DNA of 64,000 nt from VFZN01 sp050249615 (GTDB lineage Bacteria; Acidobacteriota; Vicinamibacteria; Vicinamibacterales; UBA2999): positions 1-64,000 of the forward strand of contig JBFWQE010000008.1 in the NCBI GenBank assembly GCA_050249615.1, written 5' to 3'. The translations under genes were made by a program, and so were the position numbers. The notes beneath the pieces are model-generated. The model was not told the DNA's origin, ran no database searches, and saw only the letters and a program-made list of their open reading frames with translations. This document shows, piece after piece, positions 1 to 7,979 of this stretch (the first letter of the stretch is position 1; each line of letters begins with the position of its first letter).

Positions 1-1
1 C

Positions 2-1750
2 CAGCGCACCCGCGGCGTGCTGCGTCTGATGGCAGCGGTAATTCACAGCCTGTGGGAGAAGGGCGACCGCAACCCGCTGATCCTGCCGGCGAACATCCCG
101 ATTGATGATCCCAGGGTCCAGTTCGAGTTGACGCGCTACCTGTCGGACAACTGGGTGCCCGTGATCGAGAAGGACGTGGACGGCCCCTCCGCCCTTCCGC
201 TGCGGCTGGACGGCGAGGTACCGAACCTCGGCAAGTTCGCGGCGTGTCGGCGCGTTGCTCGCACGATCTACCTGGGGTCCGCGCCAACGGCCACGGCCGC
301 CAACCGCGGGCTCGAGGATCGCCAGATCAAGCTCGGGTGCGTGATGCCCGGCGAGTCACCCAGCATCTTTGGCGATGCGCTTCGGCGCCTGAGTGCGGCG
401 GCGACGTACCTGTATCAGGACTCGGCGCGCTACTGGTACTCGACGCAACCGACCGTAACAAAGATGGCGGACGATCGCGCCGAACAACTGAAGCGCGACC
501 CTGTTCCCGACTCGGTGGTTCAGGAGATCGACAAGCGGCTGCGCCTCGACTTGCGGAAGGTCGGCGACTTCAGCCGCGTTCATCCGCTGCCACAGTCTGG
601 CCAGGACGTCCCGGACGATACGGACTCCCGGCTTGTCGTGCTCGGGATCGACCACCCGTACGCGAAGGAGCCTGGCACTCCGGCGGAAGTGGCGGCCAAG
701 GCCATTTTCGAGAGCCGGGGGACGGCGCCCCGCCTCTACCGGAACACCCTGACGTTTCTCGGAGCGGACAAGTCGAGGCTTCAGGACTTGCTCGACGCGG
801 TTCGGCGTTTTCTCGCGTGGGAATCGATCCTCGCTGAGCGCGAAACCTTGAACCTCACGCTCCAGCAGGTCAAACAGGCGGAGAACCAGCGTGACGCCGC
901 GGACGGTGCGGTGACGGCTCGCATTCCCGAGACGTATCAGTGGCTCCTGGTCCCCGTCCAGAACTCGCCGCAAGCGCCTGTCGAATGGCAGACCGTGCGC
1001 CTGTCTGGTCAGGACGCCCTCGCCGCCCGCGCCAGCAAGAAGCTCCGTGGCGACGAACTGCTGGTCACCGGCTTCGCGCCCTCGCGGCTCCGGATGGAAC
1101 TGGACCGCATCCCCTTGTGGCGTGGCGACCACGTCGAGATCCGACAGCTCGTTGACGACTTCGCTCGCTACCTCTACTTGCCGCGCCTGCGCGATTCGGA
1201 AGTGCTCCTCGGCGCGGTGCGAGACGGCCTCGGCCTGCTCGTGTGGACGAAGGACTCCTTCGCCTACGCCGACAGCTTCGACGAAGCGGCGGACCGCTAT
1301 CGGGGCCTGCGCTGCGGCCAGTTGGTCAACGTCACGAAGGACAACATGACGGGCCTGCTAGTCCGGCCGGATCGTGCGGTCAAGCAGCAGGAAGAGGATG
1401 CAGTCCCAGTCCTCCCTGGAGGCAACGGCGGCATCTCGCCCGGCAGCGGGGGCACGGCCGTCACGCCGCCAGGACCGGGCGGCACGGAGCCCCCAGGCCC
1501 GGCCGTCGCTGCCAGACCCAAGCGCTACTACGGTACGGTCGTCCTCGATTCGACCCGAGTCGGCCGCGACGCCAGCCGCGTGGCCGACGAGGTGATCTCG
1601 CACCTCTCGGGCTTGGTCGGCGCGAAGGTCAGGGTGACGCTGGAGATCGAGGCGCAGATGCCTGATGGGGCCTCCGAGCAGGTTGTACGCACGGTGACTG
1701 AGAATGGGCGGACACTAAAGTTCAGTAGTCAAGGATTCGAGAAGGATTGA
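2..1750 (+). CDS. DUF499 family ATPase, C-terminal part (5' end outside window)
   Basis: The frame is open from the first bases of the window, so this is the C-terminal roughly 580 residues of a larger protein. The segment reading RTRGVLRLMAAVIHSLWE followed by a TRYLSDNWVPVIEKDVDGP-like stretch, and the closing segment VTLEIEAQMPDGASEQVVRT, are what I recognise from DUF499 proteins, large P-loop ATPases usually found beside DUF1156 DNA methylases in mobile defence loci. The Walker motifs would lie upstream of the window and cannot be checked. A Gly/Pro-rich linker at about 450-490 of the visible part separates the ATPase region from the terminal small domain. A 48-bp gap separates it from the ABC ATPase on the same strand, so co-transcription is plausible. 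The family call is from memory of conserved segments, not a search. Confidence 0.75.
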   Translation, partial: QRTRGVLRLMAAVIHSLWEKGDRNPLILPANIPIDDPRVQFELTRYLSDNWVPVIEKDVDGPSALPLRLDGEVPNLGKFAACRRVARTIYLGSAPTATAANRGLEDRQIKLGCVMPGESPSIFGDALRRLSAAATYLYQDSARYWYSTQPTVTKMADDRAEQLKRDPVPDSVVQEIDKRLRLDLRKVGDFSRVHPLPQSGQDVPDDTDSRLVVLGIDHPYAKEPGTPAEVAAKAIFESRGTAPRLYRNTLTFLGADKSRLQDLLDAVRRFLAWESILAERETLNLTLQQVKQAENQRDAADGAVTARIPETYQWLLVPVQNSPQAPVEWQTVRLSGQDALAARASKKLRGDELLVTGFAPSRLRMELDRIPLWRGDHVEIRQLVDDFARYLYLPRLRDSEVLLGAVRDGLGLLVWTKDSFAYADSFDEAADRYRGLRCGQLVNVTKDNMTGLLVRPDRAVKQQEEDAVPVLPGGNGGISPGSGGTAVTPPGPGGTEPPGPAVAARPKRYYGTVVLDSTRVGRDASRVADEVISHLSGLVGAKVRVTLEIEAQMPDGASEQVVRTVTENGRTLKFSSQGFEKD

Positions 1751-1798
1751 CGGTGCATCAAGCTACGACCGACTACGTAGTTTCGGCGGGGTGGCGCA

Positions 1799-3820
1799 AT
1801 GGTTGAGTCTGGGGCCGTTGCCCACAGGGTGAACTTCCCGATCTTCGACCGCCTGACGATATCCGGCTACGGCCTCTACCCAGGTCCATCTGAGGCCGAT
1901 CCAGGACTTCGCATTGAGTTCATGCCTGGCTTGACGCTCGTCGTCGGTGCAAACGGGCTCGGGAAGTCAACCCTCGTTGGGATCCTTTTCCGGCTCCTCA
2001 CTGGCCCGTACGACATCAGCGGGTTGAGCGGGCGCACCGAGCTTGGGAACACCAATCTGACGCCGACGCGCCTCTCGCCTGCGACCTCGGCGACGTTTGC
2101 GAACCGCGTCGTTGACGGCGCCCGCAGTGCATCAGCAGAGCTTCGATTCATCCTCGGCGCCAGGACTGTTGTAGTGTCGCGGCGCCTCAATGATCTGACA
2201 CTTGTCGCGTTCAGCGTCGACGGCCAGCCGCGGGGTGTATCTGAGGACACGTACCAGGCGGAGATCAGTGCGCTCGTCGGCGTGTGGTCCTTCGGCGATT
2301 GGATTCTTCTCCTACGGCACTTGGTCTTCTACTTCGAGGACCGGCGGTCACTGGTGTGGGATCCGAGCGCACAACGCCAGATCCTTAGATTTCTGTTCTT
2401 GGCTCCGGAGCCCGCTCGGAAGTGGTCGGAGGACGAGCGTGAGATTCTGCAACTCGACAGCCGGGCGCGCAATCTCAGCGCCGCTCTGACCCGAGAGGCA
2501 CGGGCTCTCTCCAAGAGCGAGGTTAAGAGTGAACAGGGTGTCGACGTTCGGAGAGAGCTGCAGACGCTAGAGAAGCTGAACGAGATCGATGACGATGAGC
2601 GCGCGAGGCTTGAAGACCAAGTCGCCGAAGTAGACAGTGGCCGTCAGGTCGCCCGTCTCCGCTTCATGAAGGCCGAGCAGGAGCACGAGAGTCGGTTTCG
2701 CGAGCTTGAGAGAGCGCGGCTCACGGCGATTTCTGCGCGGTTCCCCACGCAGTCAGAGACGGCACGATACATCCTGGCACAGCTCATGACCGAACACCGC
2801 TGCGTCGTGTGCGGCCACGATGCGCCTGACGCGTCTGTCGCCTACATGCAGAGGATCGAAACCAACCACTGCGTGGTCTGCGGGTCTGATGTCTCGGGCG
2901 GGGATCGCGCTCACCCGACGGAACTGGCTGACAAGCGCGTCGAAAAGACTGCTGAGGAGCTGGAGGCAGCTGCGCGCGAGCTCTTCGAAGCGCGCCGCAC
3001 TCTGGAGGAGGCAGAGAAGCGCCACCAGCTCCACTTCACCGCGATCCAAGAGCTCAATCTGAAACTGGCCGAACGGTCAGCTCGAATTGACGGCCTCATT
3101 CAGCGCCTTCCCCCTGCCGAAGCCGACCTTCACAAGCAGCGGCATGACCTCGCGTCCATGCGCGCTCGTGTTGGACAACTACAGGAAGAGCTAACGGCAA
3201 AGCGACAGTTGTTCAAAGTGTTCGTTGACGACACCACTCGCCAGGTCGCTGCAAAGTCCAATGCCGTAAAGATCGCCTTCGACGCCTACGCGGAGGGATT
3301 CCTGCTTGAGATGTGCCACCTCACGTGGTCTCCTCACCGAACGCGGCTCGGCGAGTCGGGAGAGACGTTCGAGTTTCCTGCGTTCGAACTCGAGTTGAGC
3401 GGTACAGACTTCCCATCGCCGGTGCGCAGGACGGGGCCTGATCAGGTTTCGGAGAGCCAGCGAGAGTTCATCGACCTGGCGTTCCGAATGGCCCTGATTG
3501 CGACAGCCGGCGAGACTGCCGCAGGCACGCTCGTGATCGACGCACCAGAGTCTTCGTTGGATGCGGTATTCGTGACCAGAGCCGCGACGGTGCTCTCTAG
3601 ATTCGCCGACCCAGCAAAGGGCAACCGGCTGATGGTGACGTCGAACTTGGTCGAGGGACAGTTGATCCCGGCATTGCTCGCAAAGGCGGCGCCGAAAGCT
3701 GATCGAGGTGAAAGGATCGTCGACTTGTTTGCGATCGCAACGCCGACGGCTGCGATTCGCCAACTGAAGGACGAGTACGACCGGGTCCGGCAAGCGCTGT
3801 TTGACGGAGCACACAAGTGA
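1799..3820 (+). CDS. Rad50/SMC-like ABC ATPase with zinc-hook motif (candidate ABC-three-component system)
   Basis: A 673-residue ABC-class ATPase. Walker A GANGLGKST is at residues 50-58. A coiled-coil region spans about 215-475 and is interrupted by two CVVC motifs at 335-338 and 358-361, like a zinc-binding hinge or hook. The signature-like segment VSESQREFIDLAFR is at 550-563 and Walker B TLVIDAPE at 577-584. This is the Rad50/SbcC/SMC head-hook-head layout in a short form. It starts the three-gene set 1799-5567; its stop codon overlaps the GTG start of the next gene (GTGA), implying translational coupling. With a small middle protein and a nuclease behind it, it fits the ABC-three-component conflict systems described by Aravind and colleagues. 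That assignment is inference; a DNA-repair SbcC-like role is the alternative. Confidence 0.8.
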   Translation: MVESGAVAHRVNFPIFDRLTISGYGLYPGPSEADPGLRIEFMPGLTLVVGANGLGKSTLVGILFRLLTGPYDISGLSGRTELGNTNLTPTRLSPATSATFANRVVDGARSASAELRFILGARTVVVSRRLNDLTLVAFSVDGQPRGVSEDTYQAEISALVGVWSFGDWILLLRHLVFYFEDRRSLVWDPSAQRQILRFLFLAPEPARKWSEDEREILQLDSRARNLSAALTREARALSKSEVKSEQGVDVRRELQTLEKLNEIDDDERARLEDQVAEVDSGRQVARLRFMKAEQEHESRFRELERARLTAISARFPTQSETARYILAQLMTEHRCVVCGHDAPDASVAYMQRIETNHCVVCGSDVSGGDRAHPTELADKRVEKTAEELEAAARELFEARRTLEEAEKRHQLHFTAIQELNLKLAERSARIDGLIQRLPPAEADLHKQRHDLASMRARVGQLQEELTAKRQLFKVFVDDTTRQVAAKSNAVKIAFDAYAEGFLLEMCHLTWSPHRTRLGESGETFEFPAFELELSGTDFPSPVRRTGPDQVSESQREFIDLAFRMALIATAGETAAGTLVIDAPESSLDAVFVTRAATVLSRFADPAKGNRLMVTSNLVEGQLIPALLAKAAPKADRGERIVDLFAIATPTAAIRQLKDEYDRVRQALFDGAHK

Positions 3821-4485
3821 CGACCGGCGTTCGATCACTGGGCGAGGACATGGCGACGCTGCAGCGCCAGGTACGCCTTGTCGTACTGCTCCAGGCGTCT
3901 GAGCGGGCCGGGCTGACGCCTATCCCCGTCCTCAGACTTCACACATTTGCGTTTCTCTCGAATGTCTTAGCACCCGTCTGGCGCCTTTTGCCGATGGACG
4001 GTAAGCTCCTGAAGCGCCGCGGAGGTCCTTTTTACCCCGCCCTCCAGCAGGATCTGGACCGCCTCGTGGGTATGGGACTGGTGACGATCACCGGTCTGAG
4101 CCATGCCAGGGACGAAAGCAACCGATGGCGAATCGAGGGCGCGTATCAGCTCAATGACTCTCTTGCGAGAGCTGCGCTTGCTCGGATTGGTGAAATGGAA
4201 GAGGAGCGCCGCATATTCACGTTTGTCCAAGAGCTGGCGTTCGCTCTGTCGGCATTGACAGACTACGAACTTGACTCAGCGATGACGGAGGACGCTACGT
4301 ACGCGGATCCCGTTGTTGGCGTAGGAAACGTGATCGATTTTGCCGAGTGGCAAGACAAGAACTGGAGCGCTGGAGCGGCTGGCTACTTCGCTCGTGTGAT
4401 GCCTAACGGGATTACCGCGACGCCAGGCGAGAAGCTGCACATGTACGTTCGGCACCTACACGCCCGCCTGCAGCACGTCAGCTAG
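3817..4485 (+). CDS. Small middle protein of the ABC ATPase-nuclease operon, function unknown
   Basis: A 222-residue soluble protein with no catalytic motif that I can recognise. Residues 15-95 read like a winged-helix-type partner (LHTFAFLSNVLAPVW, then FYPALQQDLDRLVGMGLVTI). This resembles the middle components of ABC-three-component systems, which bridge the ATPase and the effector. The GTG start overlaps the ATPase stop by 4 bp; an in-frame ATG at 3850 is an alternative start that would give 211 residues. The next gene begins 17 bp after the stop, so all three genes look like one transcript. The middle-component role comes from gene order and size, not from a proven homology. Confidence 0.65.
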   Translation: MTTGVRSLGEDMATLQRQVRLVVLLQASERAGLTPIPVLRLHTFAFLSNVLAPVWRLLPMDGKLLKRRGGPFYPALQQDLDRLVGMGLVTITGLSHARDESNRWRIEGAYQLNDSLARAALARIGEMEEERRIFTFVQELAFALSALTDYELDSAMTEDATYADPVVGVGNVIDFAEWQDKNWSAGAAGYFARVMPNGITATPGEKLHMYVRHLHARLQHVS

Positions 4486-4502
4486 AGACATCGAGGAGAG
4501 AC

Positions 4503-5567
4503 GTGGCTTCGTTTGGAGCTTGGACTGCGGCGGACCTCGGACAGACGGCAAGCGCTTACGCAGGTCTTGGTGCCGACGTTGGACTCCCCGCGCCGGTACG
4601 CTTCTTGGGAGGCGTTGCGAAGTTGATTCGTCGCCGACTGGCAGAGGCTGGTGTGGACCTTGATCCAAAGCGGCCCGCGGTATTTCTGCTTGAACCTCAT
4701 GGATCGGCGATAGCGCCTGGACAGGAACCCTTGCGCGTGCCGATGCTCGACAACGGCTTGACTCCGGTCACCGGGCGTCTCTGGTTTGTAAGTGAGGTGG
4801 TCGCAAGCGGCAAGTACGTCGACGTGGATGTTGCAGACGATGAACTGTTTCGTATCGTCACTGAGACCCTGCAGTTGGGCGACGTTCCTGCCGTCTTGTA
4901 TGATCCGCGAACGGCCATTGGGACCATTCGCTTCTACTCGCAGGGCCTCTCGCACCTCGAGGCGTGTGACACAGCGACAGTGCATGGCGCTGAGGTGTCT
5001 TTGGATCGGGTCCTGGAAGCGGTCGAGCATGTCTACCAAACGCAGCTAATCACTCCGGACGCGCAGCCGAAGGCCGGAAAGCTCTGGCAAGATGCTGACA
5101 AGTGGCGGCCGACGAAGGACGCCGAAGACCGAGTGCTCCTCTATCTCAATGTTGGCCTAGCGACCGCGTTCCCGACTTGCACAGTGAGGCACGAGCAGAC
5201 CGGCGTGCCGGGGAGGTTAGACCTTGAGATCGAGGAGCGTGATCCGCTGGATCGCTCTAAACTCACAAGGCACGCAGTACTGGAGCTGAAGGTGCTCCGT
5301 AGTTTTTGGAGCAGCGGCGCGCCGGTAACTGACACCGAAACTCGGGACTGGGTCGAATCTGGAGTCAAACAAGCCGCCGCTTACAGAACCGATCGTTCAG
5401 CGGCGGCTGCTGCCTTGTGCTGTTTCGATATGAGGAAAGAGTGCAGCGGCGACCAATGCTTCGCGCATGTCAGCGACTTGGCGAAGACGTTGAACGTGCG
5501 GTTGCGCGTCTGGTTCTTGTTTGCCACTTCAAGGCTCTACAGGGACTCGATTGCCCCGGACGCCTGA
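4503..5567 (+). CDS. PD-(D/E)XK nuclease-like effector
   Basis: 354 residues. The C-terminal half carries a restriction-endonuclease-fold signature: a helix with E208 (DAEDRVLLYLNVGLA), then GRLDLEIEE with D240, then VLELK with E261 and K263, the order expected of a PD-(D/E)XK core. The N-terminal 180 residues match nothing I recognise and may be an adaptor or sensing domain. The start is GTG at 4503, 7 bp after a GAGGAG ribosome-binding site. As the last gene behind the Rad50-like ATPase and the middle protein, it is the probable effector that cuts nucleic acid when the ATPase is triggered. It ends 6 bp before the convergent methyltransferase gene. Nuclease fold is fairly secure from the spacing of the acidic residues; the target is unknown. 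Confidence 0.7.
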   Translation: MASFGAWTAADLGQTASAYAGLGADVGLPAPVRFLGGVAKLIRRRLAEAGVDLDPKRPAVFLLEPHGSAIAPGQEPLRVPMLDNGLTPVTGRLWFVSEVVASGKYVDVDVADDELFRIVTETLQLGDVPAVLYDPRTAIGTIRFYSQGLSHLEACDTATVHGAEVSLDRVLEAVEHVYQTQLITPDAQPKAGKLWQDADKWRPTKDAEDRVLLYLNVGLATAFPTCTVRHEQTGVPGRLDLEIEERDPLDRSKLTRHAVLELKVLRSFWSSGAPVTDTETRDWVESGVKQAAAYRTDRSAAAAALCCFDMRKECSGDQCFAHVSDLAKTLNVRLRVWFLFATSRLYRDSIAPDA

Positions 5568-5573
5568 CTGCGT

Positions 5574-6860
5574 TCAGCGTTGGAGCACGAGCAGCGTCTC
5601 GGAAAGCTCGCGCCGACCGCCCTGCTGAGCGGAGGCACGCATCGACCTGCAGGGCTCCACCGCCCGAAGTGTCCAGCCGTCGCTCTGTGCGAGCTCTGCC
5701 AGGATGCGACCCGTGCGAACTCTGACGGTCGAGTACCGACTGTCGCCGACCACGATCCACGCGAGGCCTTGATTGGCGAGCGCTTCCCGCACGCGCTTTA
5801 GCACGAGGGCCATGTCCGCAAAGTACCCGCCCACCATTTCAGGAATGCGATGATCCCAAAGGAACGGCCGCTGCCGCACGAGGCGGGCAAGCATTCGGTC
5901 AAGCGTGACGGAGCCGACTGGCGGGGACGGGAACTGACGAGCGATCTGGACGTGGGAGCACAGGGTAGCTGTCCGGAGAGTCGTGTTGTCAGTGCGGCTC
6001 GAGAGGTAGCCAAGGGTCCAGAGTTCTACGTTGTAGACGTCAGTGTAGTCGAACGAGTTTGGATACGGTGGGGAGAACACCGCAAGGTCGTACGTCATGC
6101 GACGCGTCAGTAGTTCGCGACAGTCGCCCCGCAGCAAATCGTATTCTGTGCAAGCCCGCTTCGAATAGCGATGAATCTCAGCAATGGCGCGCTGAGCCGC
6201 TTCTGAGAATCGCTGCTCAACGACTCTGGGATCGAGCTCGCGCTCGCTCCAACGACGTCGATAACGCCGGCCCTTGCCACTTACAACGACATTGCTGATA
6301 TCGATCAAGATTCCACCGAGGAGAACCCTAAAAAGCCGCACGTGATCGACGTTCGTGAGTCGACCTATCGCGTCGAGCAGCGCGGAGATGCGAGTCGCGA
6401 CGGCCCTGTCGAAGATCCATCGTCCATTGTGACCTGGCTCGATCAACGTTGGTGGCGCATCTCGGAACAGAAGCGGTGTCGACCGCGTGGAGCGGTGCAA
6501 CGCCTTGACGACCTTGCCCAGGCTGTCGGCGAGGGCATCAGAGTCGTAACACGCTAGCTTGGCCTCTACAAGATCTGCCAAGTACGGATTGAGCTCGATT
6601 GTTGTGGGGCGTACGCCCAGAAACTGGCACGCCAGGGCCGTCGTGCCAGAACCTGCGAATGGATCAAGGCAGCGACTGACGGGGATGGGACTTTCGTTCA
6701 CGGCACGCTGGACAAGCTCCGGAGCGAACGCTTCCTTGAAGTGTCTCCACCGCTGGAATGGCAGGATCTGGGAGCCGGCGTTTGTACCAAAGGATACGAG
6801 GCGTCGGTCGCGAGTCCAGTCTCGAAAGCTGACTACTGATGTGCTTTGCGTACTGAGCAT
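5574..6860 (-). CDS. DNA methyltransferase (N6-adenine or N4-cytosine type)
   Basis: A 428-residue class I methyltransferase. The AdoMet-binding motif DPFAGSGTT is at residues 66-74 and the catalytic SPPY at 263-266, within SPPYPNSFDY. This order, with binding motif before catalytic motif, is that of the gamma/zeta-like amino-methyltransferases that modify adenine N6 or cytosine N4. No separate target-recognition domain is obvious; the region 110-250 between the motifs may serve. It is convergent with the nuclease gene (6 bp apart) and lies 27 bp downstream of the BrnA-like gene on the same strand. It could protect host DNA from the neighbouring nuclease, or be an orphan or anti-restriction enzyme. 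Which one cannot be told from sequence alone. Confidence 0.85.
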   Translation of the reverse strand: MLSTQSTSVVSFRDWTRDRRLVSFGTNAGSQILPFQRWRHFKEAFAPELVQRAVNESPIPVSRCLDPFAGSGTTALACQFLGVRPTTIELNPYLADLVEAKLACYDSDALADSLGKVVKALHRSTRSTPLLFRDAPPTLIEPGHNGRWIFDRAVATRISALLDAIGRLTNVDHVRLFRVLLGGILIDISNVVVSGKGRRYRRRWSERELDPRVVEQRFSEAAQRAIAEIHRYSKRACTEYDLLRGDCRELLTRRMTYDLAVFSPPYPNSFDYTDVYNVELWTLGYLSSRTDNTTLRTATLCSHVQIARQFPSPPVGSVTLDRMLARLVRQRPFLWDHRIPEMVGGYFADMALVLKRVREALANQGLAWIVVGDSRYSTVRVRTGRILAELAQSDGWTLRAVEPCRSMRASAQQGGRRELSETLLVLQR

Positions 6861-6887
6861 ACGAACGCCGGCTCCCGGGGAGGGTGA

Positions 6888-7154
6888 TCAGGATCTGGAT
6901 GGCTTGACGAGCGAGTCGGCGACGCGCACTTTGATGAACGCTTGTCGTGTGACGCCTAACCGCCGTGCCTCTTGGTCGATCTCACGCAGGAGATCGACTG
7001 GGAAGTCCACGTTGACACGTTGAACCGATCGACCGGGCCGAGCTGCCTTTTCGACCTCCATATGCTCCGACAGCGGGACACCGATGTCGTGCATCGCGTC
7101 CAGTGACGCCGCAGGCACCTTGGTCTGCGAGGGATGCTGCTGTTTCTTCTTCAT
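6888..7154 (-). CDS. BrnA/CopG-family ribbon-helix-helix antitoxin
   Basis: An 88-residue protein beginning MKKKQQHPSQTKVP. Its C-terminal part (RVNVDFPVDLLREIDQEARR then LGVTRQAFIKVRVADSL) is a ribbon-helix-helix DNA-binding domain in the style of BrnA antitoxins. The ATG at 7154 is preferred because upstream codons of the open frame overlap the remains of a toxin gene in another frame. BrnA normally binds BrnT and the brnTA promoter. Here only a stub of BrnT survives just upstream, so this is an orphan antitoxin that may still repress its own promoter (the 7246-7260 palindrome). The downstream methyltransferase is 27 bp away and could share its transcript. Confidence 0.7.
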   Translation of the reverse strand: MKKKQQHPSQTKVPAASLDAMHDIGVPLSEHMEVEKAARPGRSVQRVNVDFPVDLLREIDQEARRLGVTRQAFIKVRVADSLVKPSRS

Positions 7155-7240
7155 CGCGTGCTGGCCTGATGGAGATGACGCGAAGGCGATTACTTCTGAC
7201 TTCGACCAACGCTGCTCGCGCTCGGTCGTCGGACTCCCAG
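7135..7240 (-). pseudogene. Remnant of a BrnT-type toxin gene (C-terminal end only)
   Basis: In a frame different from that of the BrnA-like gene, the minus strand encodes ALVEVRSNRLRVISIRPARD and a few flanking residues. BrnT toxins end with a strand-helix segment of the type R.RIISARRA..RER just before brnA, so this looks like the last 30-35 residues of a BrnT toxin of about 90 residues. No N-terminal part is present: the putative promoter lies immediately upstream. An internal deletion that removed the toxin body but left promoter and antitoxin explains the layout. Short, so tentative. Confidence 0.45.
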
Positions 7241-7245
7241 CCTGA

Positions 7246-7260
7246 GTATAGAAAATATAC
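7246..7260 (-). promoter_or_regulatory. Palindromic promoter/operator upstream of the brnT-stub/brnA transcript
   Basis: GTATA-gaaaa-TATAC, a perfect 5-bp inverted repeat with a 5-bp spacer, lies about 90 bp before the BrnA-like start. On the minus strand TATAC also resembles a -10 hexamer. Self-regulation by the antitoxin at such a site is usual for brnTA; that this palindrome is the site is inference. Confidence 0.4.
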
Positions 7261-7265
7261 CACAA

Positions 7266-7704
7266 ATGGCTGGGGCGGGAGCAGTCGAGACAACGACTGG
7301 GGTTGGCGCCAGCTCAACTCGGCGGCGCCAGCGGTCAGGAGCTCGGTGGGTCTCGGGCGGGCGACCGCGAATCGAGTTGGACCGGTCGTGCAGCGACGAC
7401 GGGCCTGCCATCATCGGGCACGACGCAGCGTCAGCCCAGGGGGAACAGCACTTTGGTCGCAGCCGCAACGCCATCGCGGATCAGTCAACGGGACCTAGCC
7501 GTCGGCGCGGCGTACAAAACTCGTACGCGCACTGAGAATGCATATGCTAAACACAATGAATACAGTTGTTTAGATGTGGCGGAGAGGGTGGGATTCGGAC
7601 TGCGTCCACCTGTTGAAAACAAAGAACTTAGCGGAATTCGACTTCCTCCAGATCCGCTAGAACCGCTCAAAGGCCCGGGTAGACGCACGTATTGCGCACG
7701 TGGC
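7266..7704. other. Intergenic stretch between the defence region and vapBC
   Basis: About 440 bp without a gene I can support. Open frames here have composition and content unlike any family I recognise. The stretch is less GC-rich from about 7500 to 7680 than the surrounding genes, contains the tRNA-Ser 3' end copy at 7577-7597, and has an inverted repeat AGCGGA...TCCGCT at about 7632-7660. I read it as the scar or edge of an integrated element. Confidence 0.5.
7577..7597 (-). other. tRNA-Ser 3'-end fragment, probable attachment-site remnant
   Basis: The 21 bp beginning TGGCGGAGAGGGTGGGATT are the reverse complement of a typical tRNA-Ser 3' terminus: the encoded CCA end, the acceptor-stem strand and part of the T-arm up to the CGAATCCC portion. 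The match to a tRNA stops there; the next bases do not continue into a T-loop and no complete tRNA can be folded around it. Short tRNA 3'-end copies of this kind are left as attL/attR by integrases that use tRNA genes. It sits at the boundary between the DUF499/ABC/methyltransferase genes and vapBC. The tRNA recognition is from memory of tRNA-Ser ends. Confidence 0.55.
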
Positions 7705-7727
7705 GCCATATACAAATCGTATATGGC
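7705..7727 (+). promoter_or_regulatory. VapB operator palindrome upstream of vapBC
   Basis: GCCATATA-caaatcg-TATATGGC is a perfect 8-bp inverted repeat with a 7-bp spacer, ending 24 bp before the vapB start. It is followed by GCATAAT, a fair -10 element. VapB antitoxins (AbrB fold) bind such repeats together with VapC to repress their own operon. Confidence 0.7.
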
Positions 7728-7751
7728 ATAATCGCTTCGGGAGGCACCCTG

Positions 7752-7979
7752 ATGGCACGAACCGCCAAGGTCTTCATGACCAACCGCAGCCAGGCCGTGC
7801 GCCTGCCGAAGGAGTTCCAGTTCGCCACGGATGAGGTCGTGATCCGGAAGGTCGGCGACGACGTCATTCTCTCGCCGCGGCCTCGCGACTGGAAGTCGTA
7901 CCTGGAGTCAGCGCCGGTCGCGTCCGACGCCTTCATGGCGGACGTCGAGGACCTGCCCGTCCAGGAACGGGAGATCTGA
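7752..7979 (+). CDS. vapB: VapB-type antitoxin (AbrB/SpoVT-like)
   Basis: A 75-residue protein. The N-terminal swapped-hairpin DNA-binding segment reads MARTAKVFMTNRSQAVRLP, with RSQAVRLPK as the hallmark of VapB/VagC antitoxins. The C-terminal tail (about 45-75) is acidic and would wrap around the toxin. ATG 7752 has GGGAGG 7 bp upstream and a self-operator at 7705-7727. The stop overlaps the vapC start (TGATG), the coupling typical of this module. It neutralises the PIN-domain RNase encoded next. Confidence 0.9.
   Translation: MARTAKVFMTNRSQAVRLPKEFQFATDEVVIRKVGDDVILSPRPRDWKSYLESAPVASDAFMADVEDLPVQEREI

Noticed and set aside
7303..7731. 142-codon frame across the vapBC upstream region
   Set aside because: It crosses the tRNA-end copy and the VapB operator and has no family resemblance.
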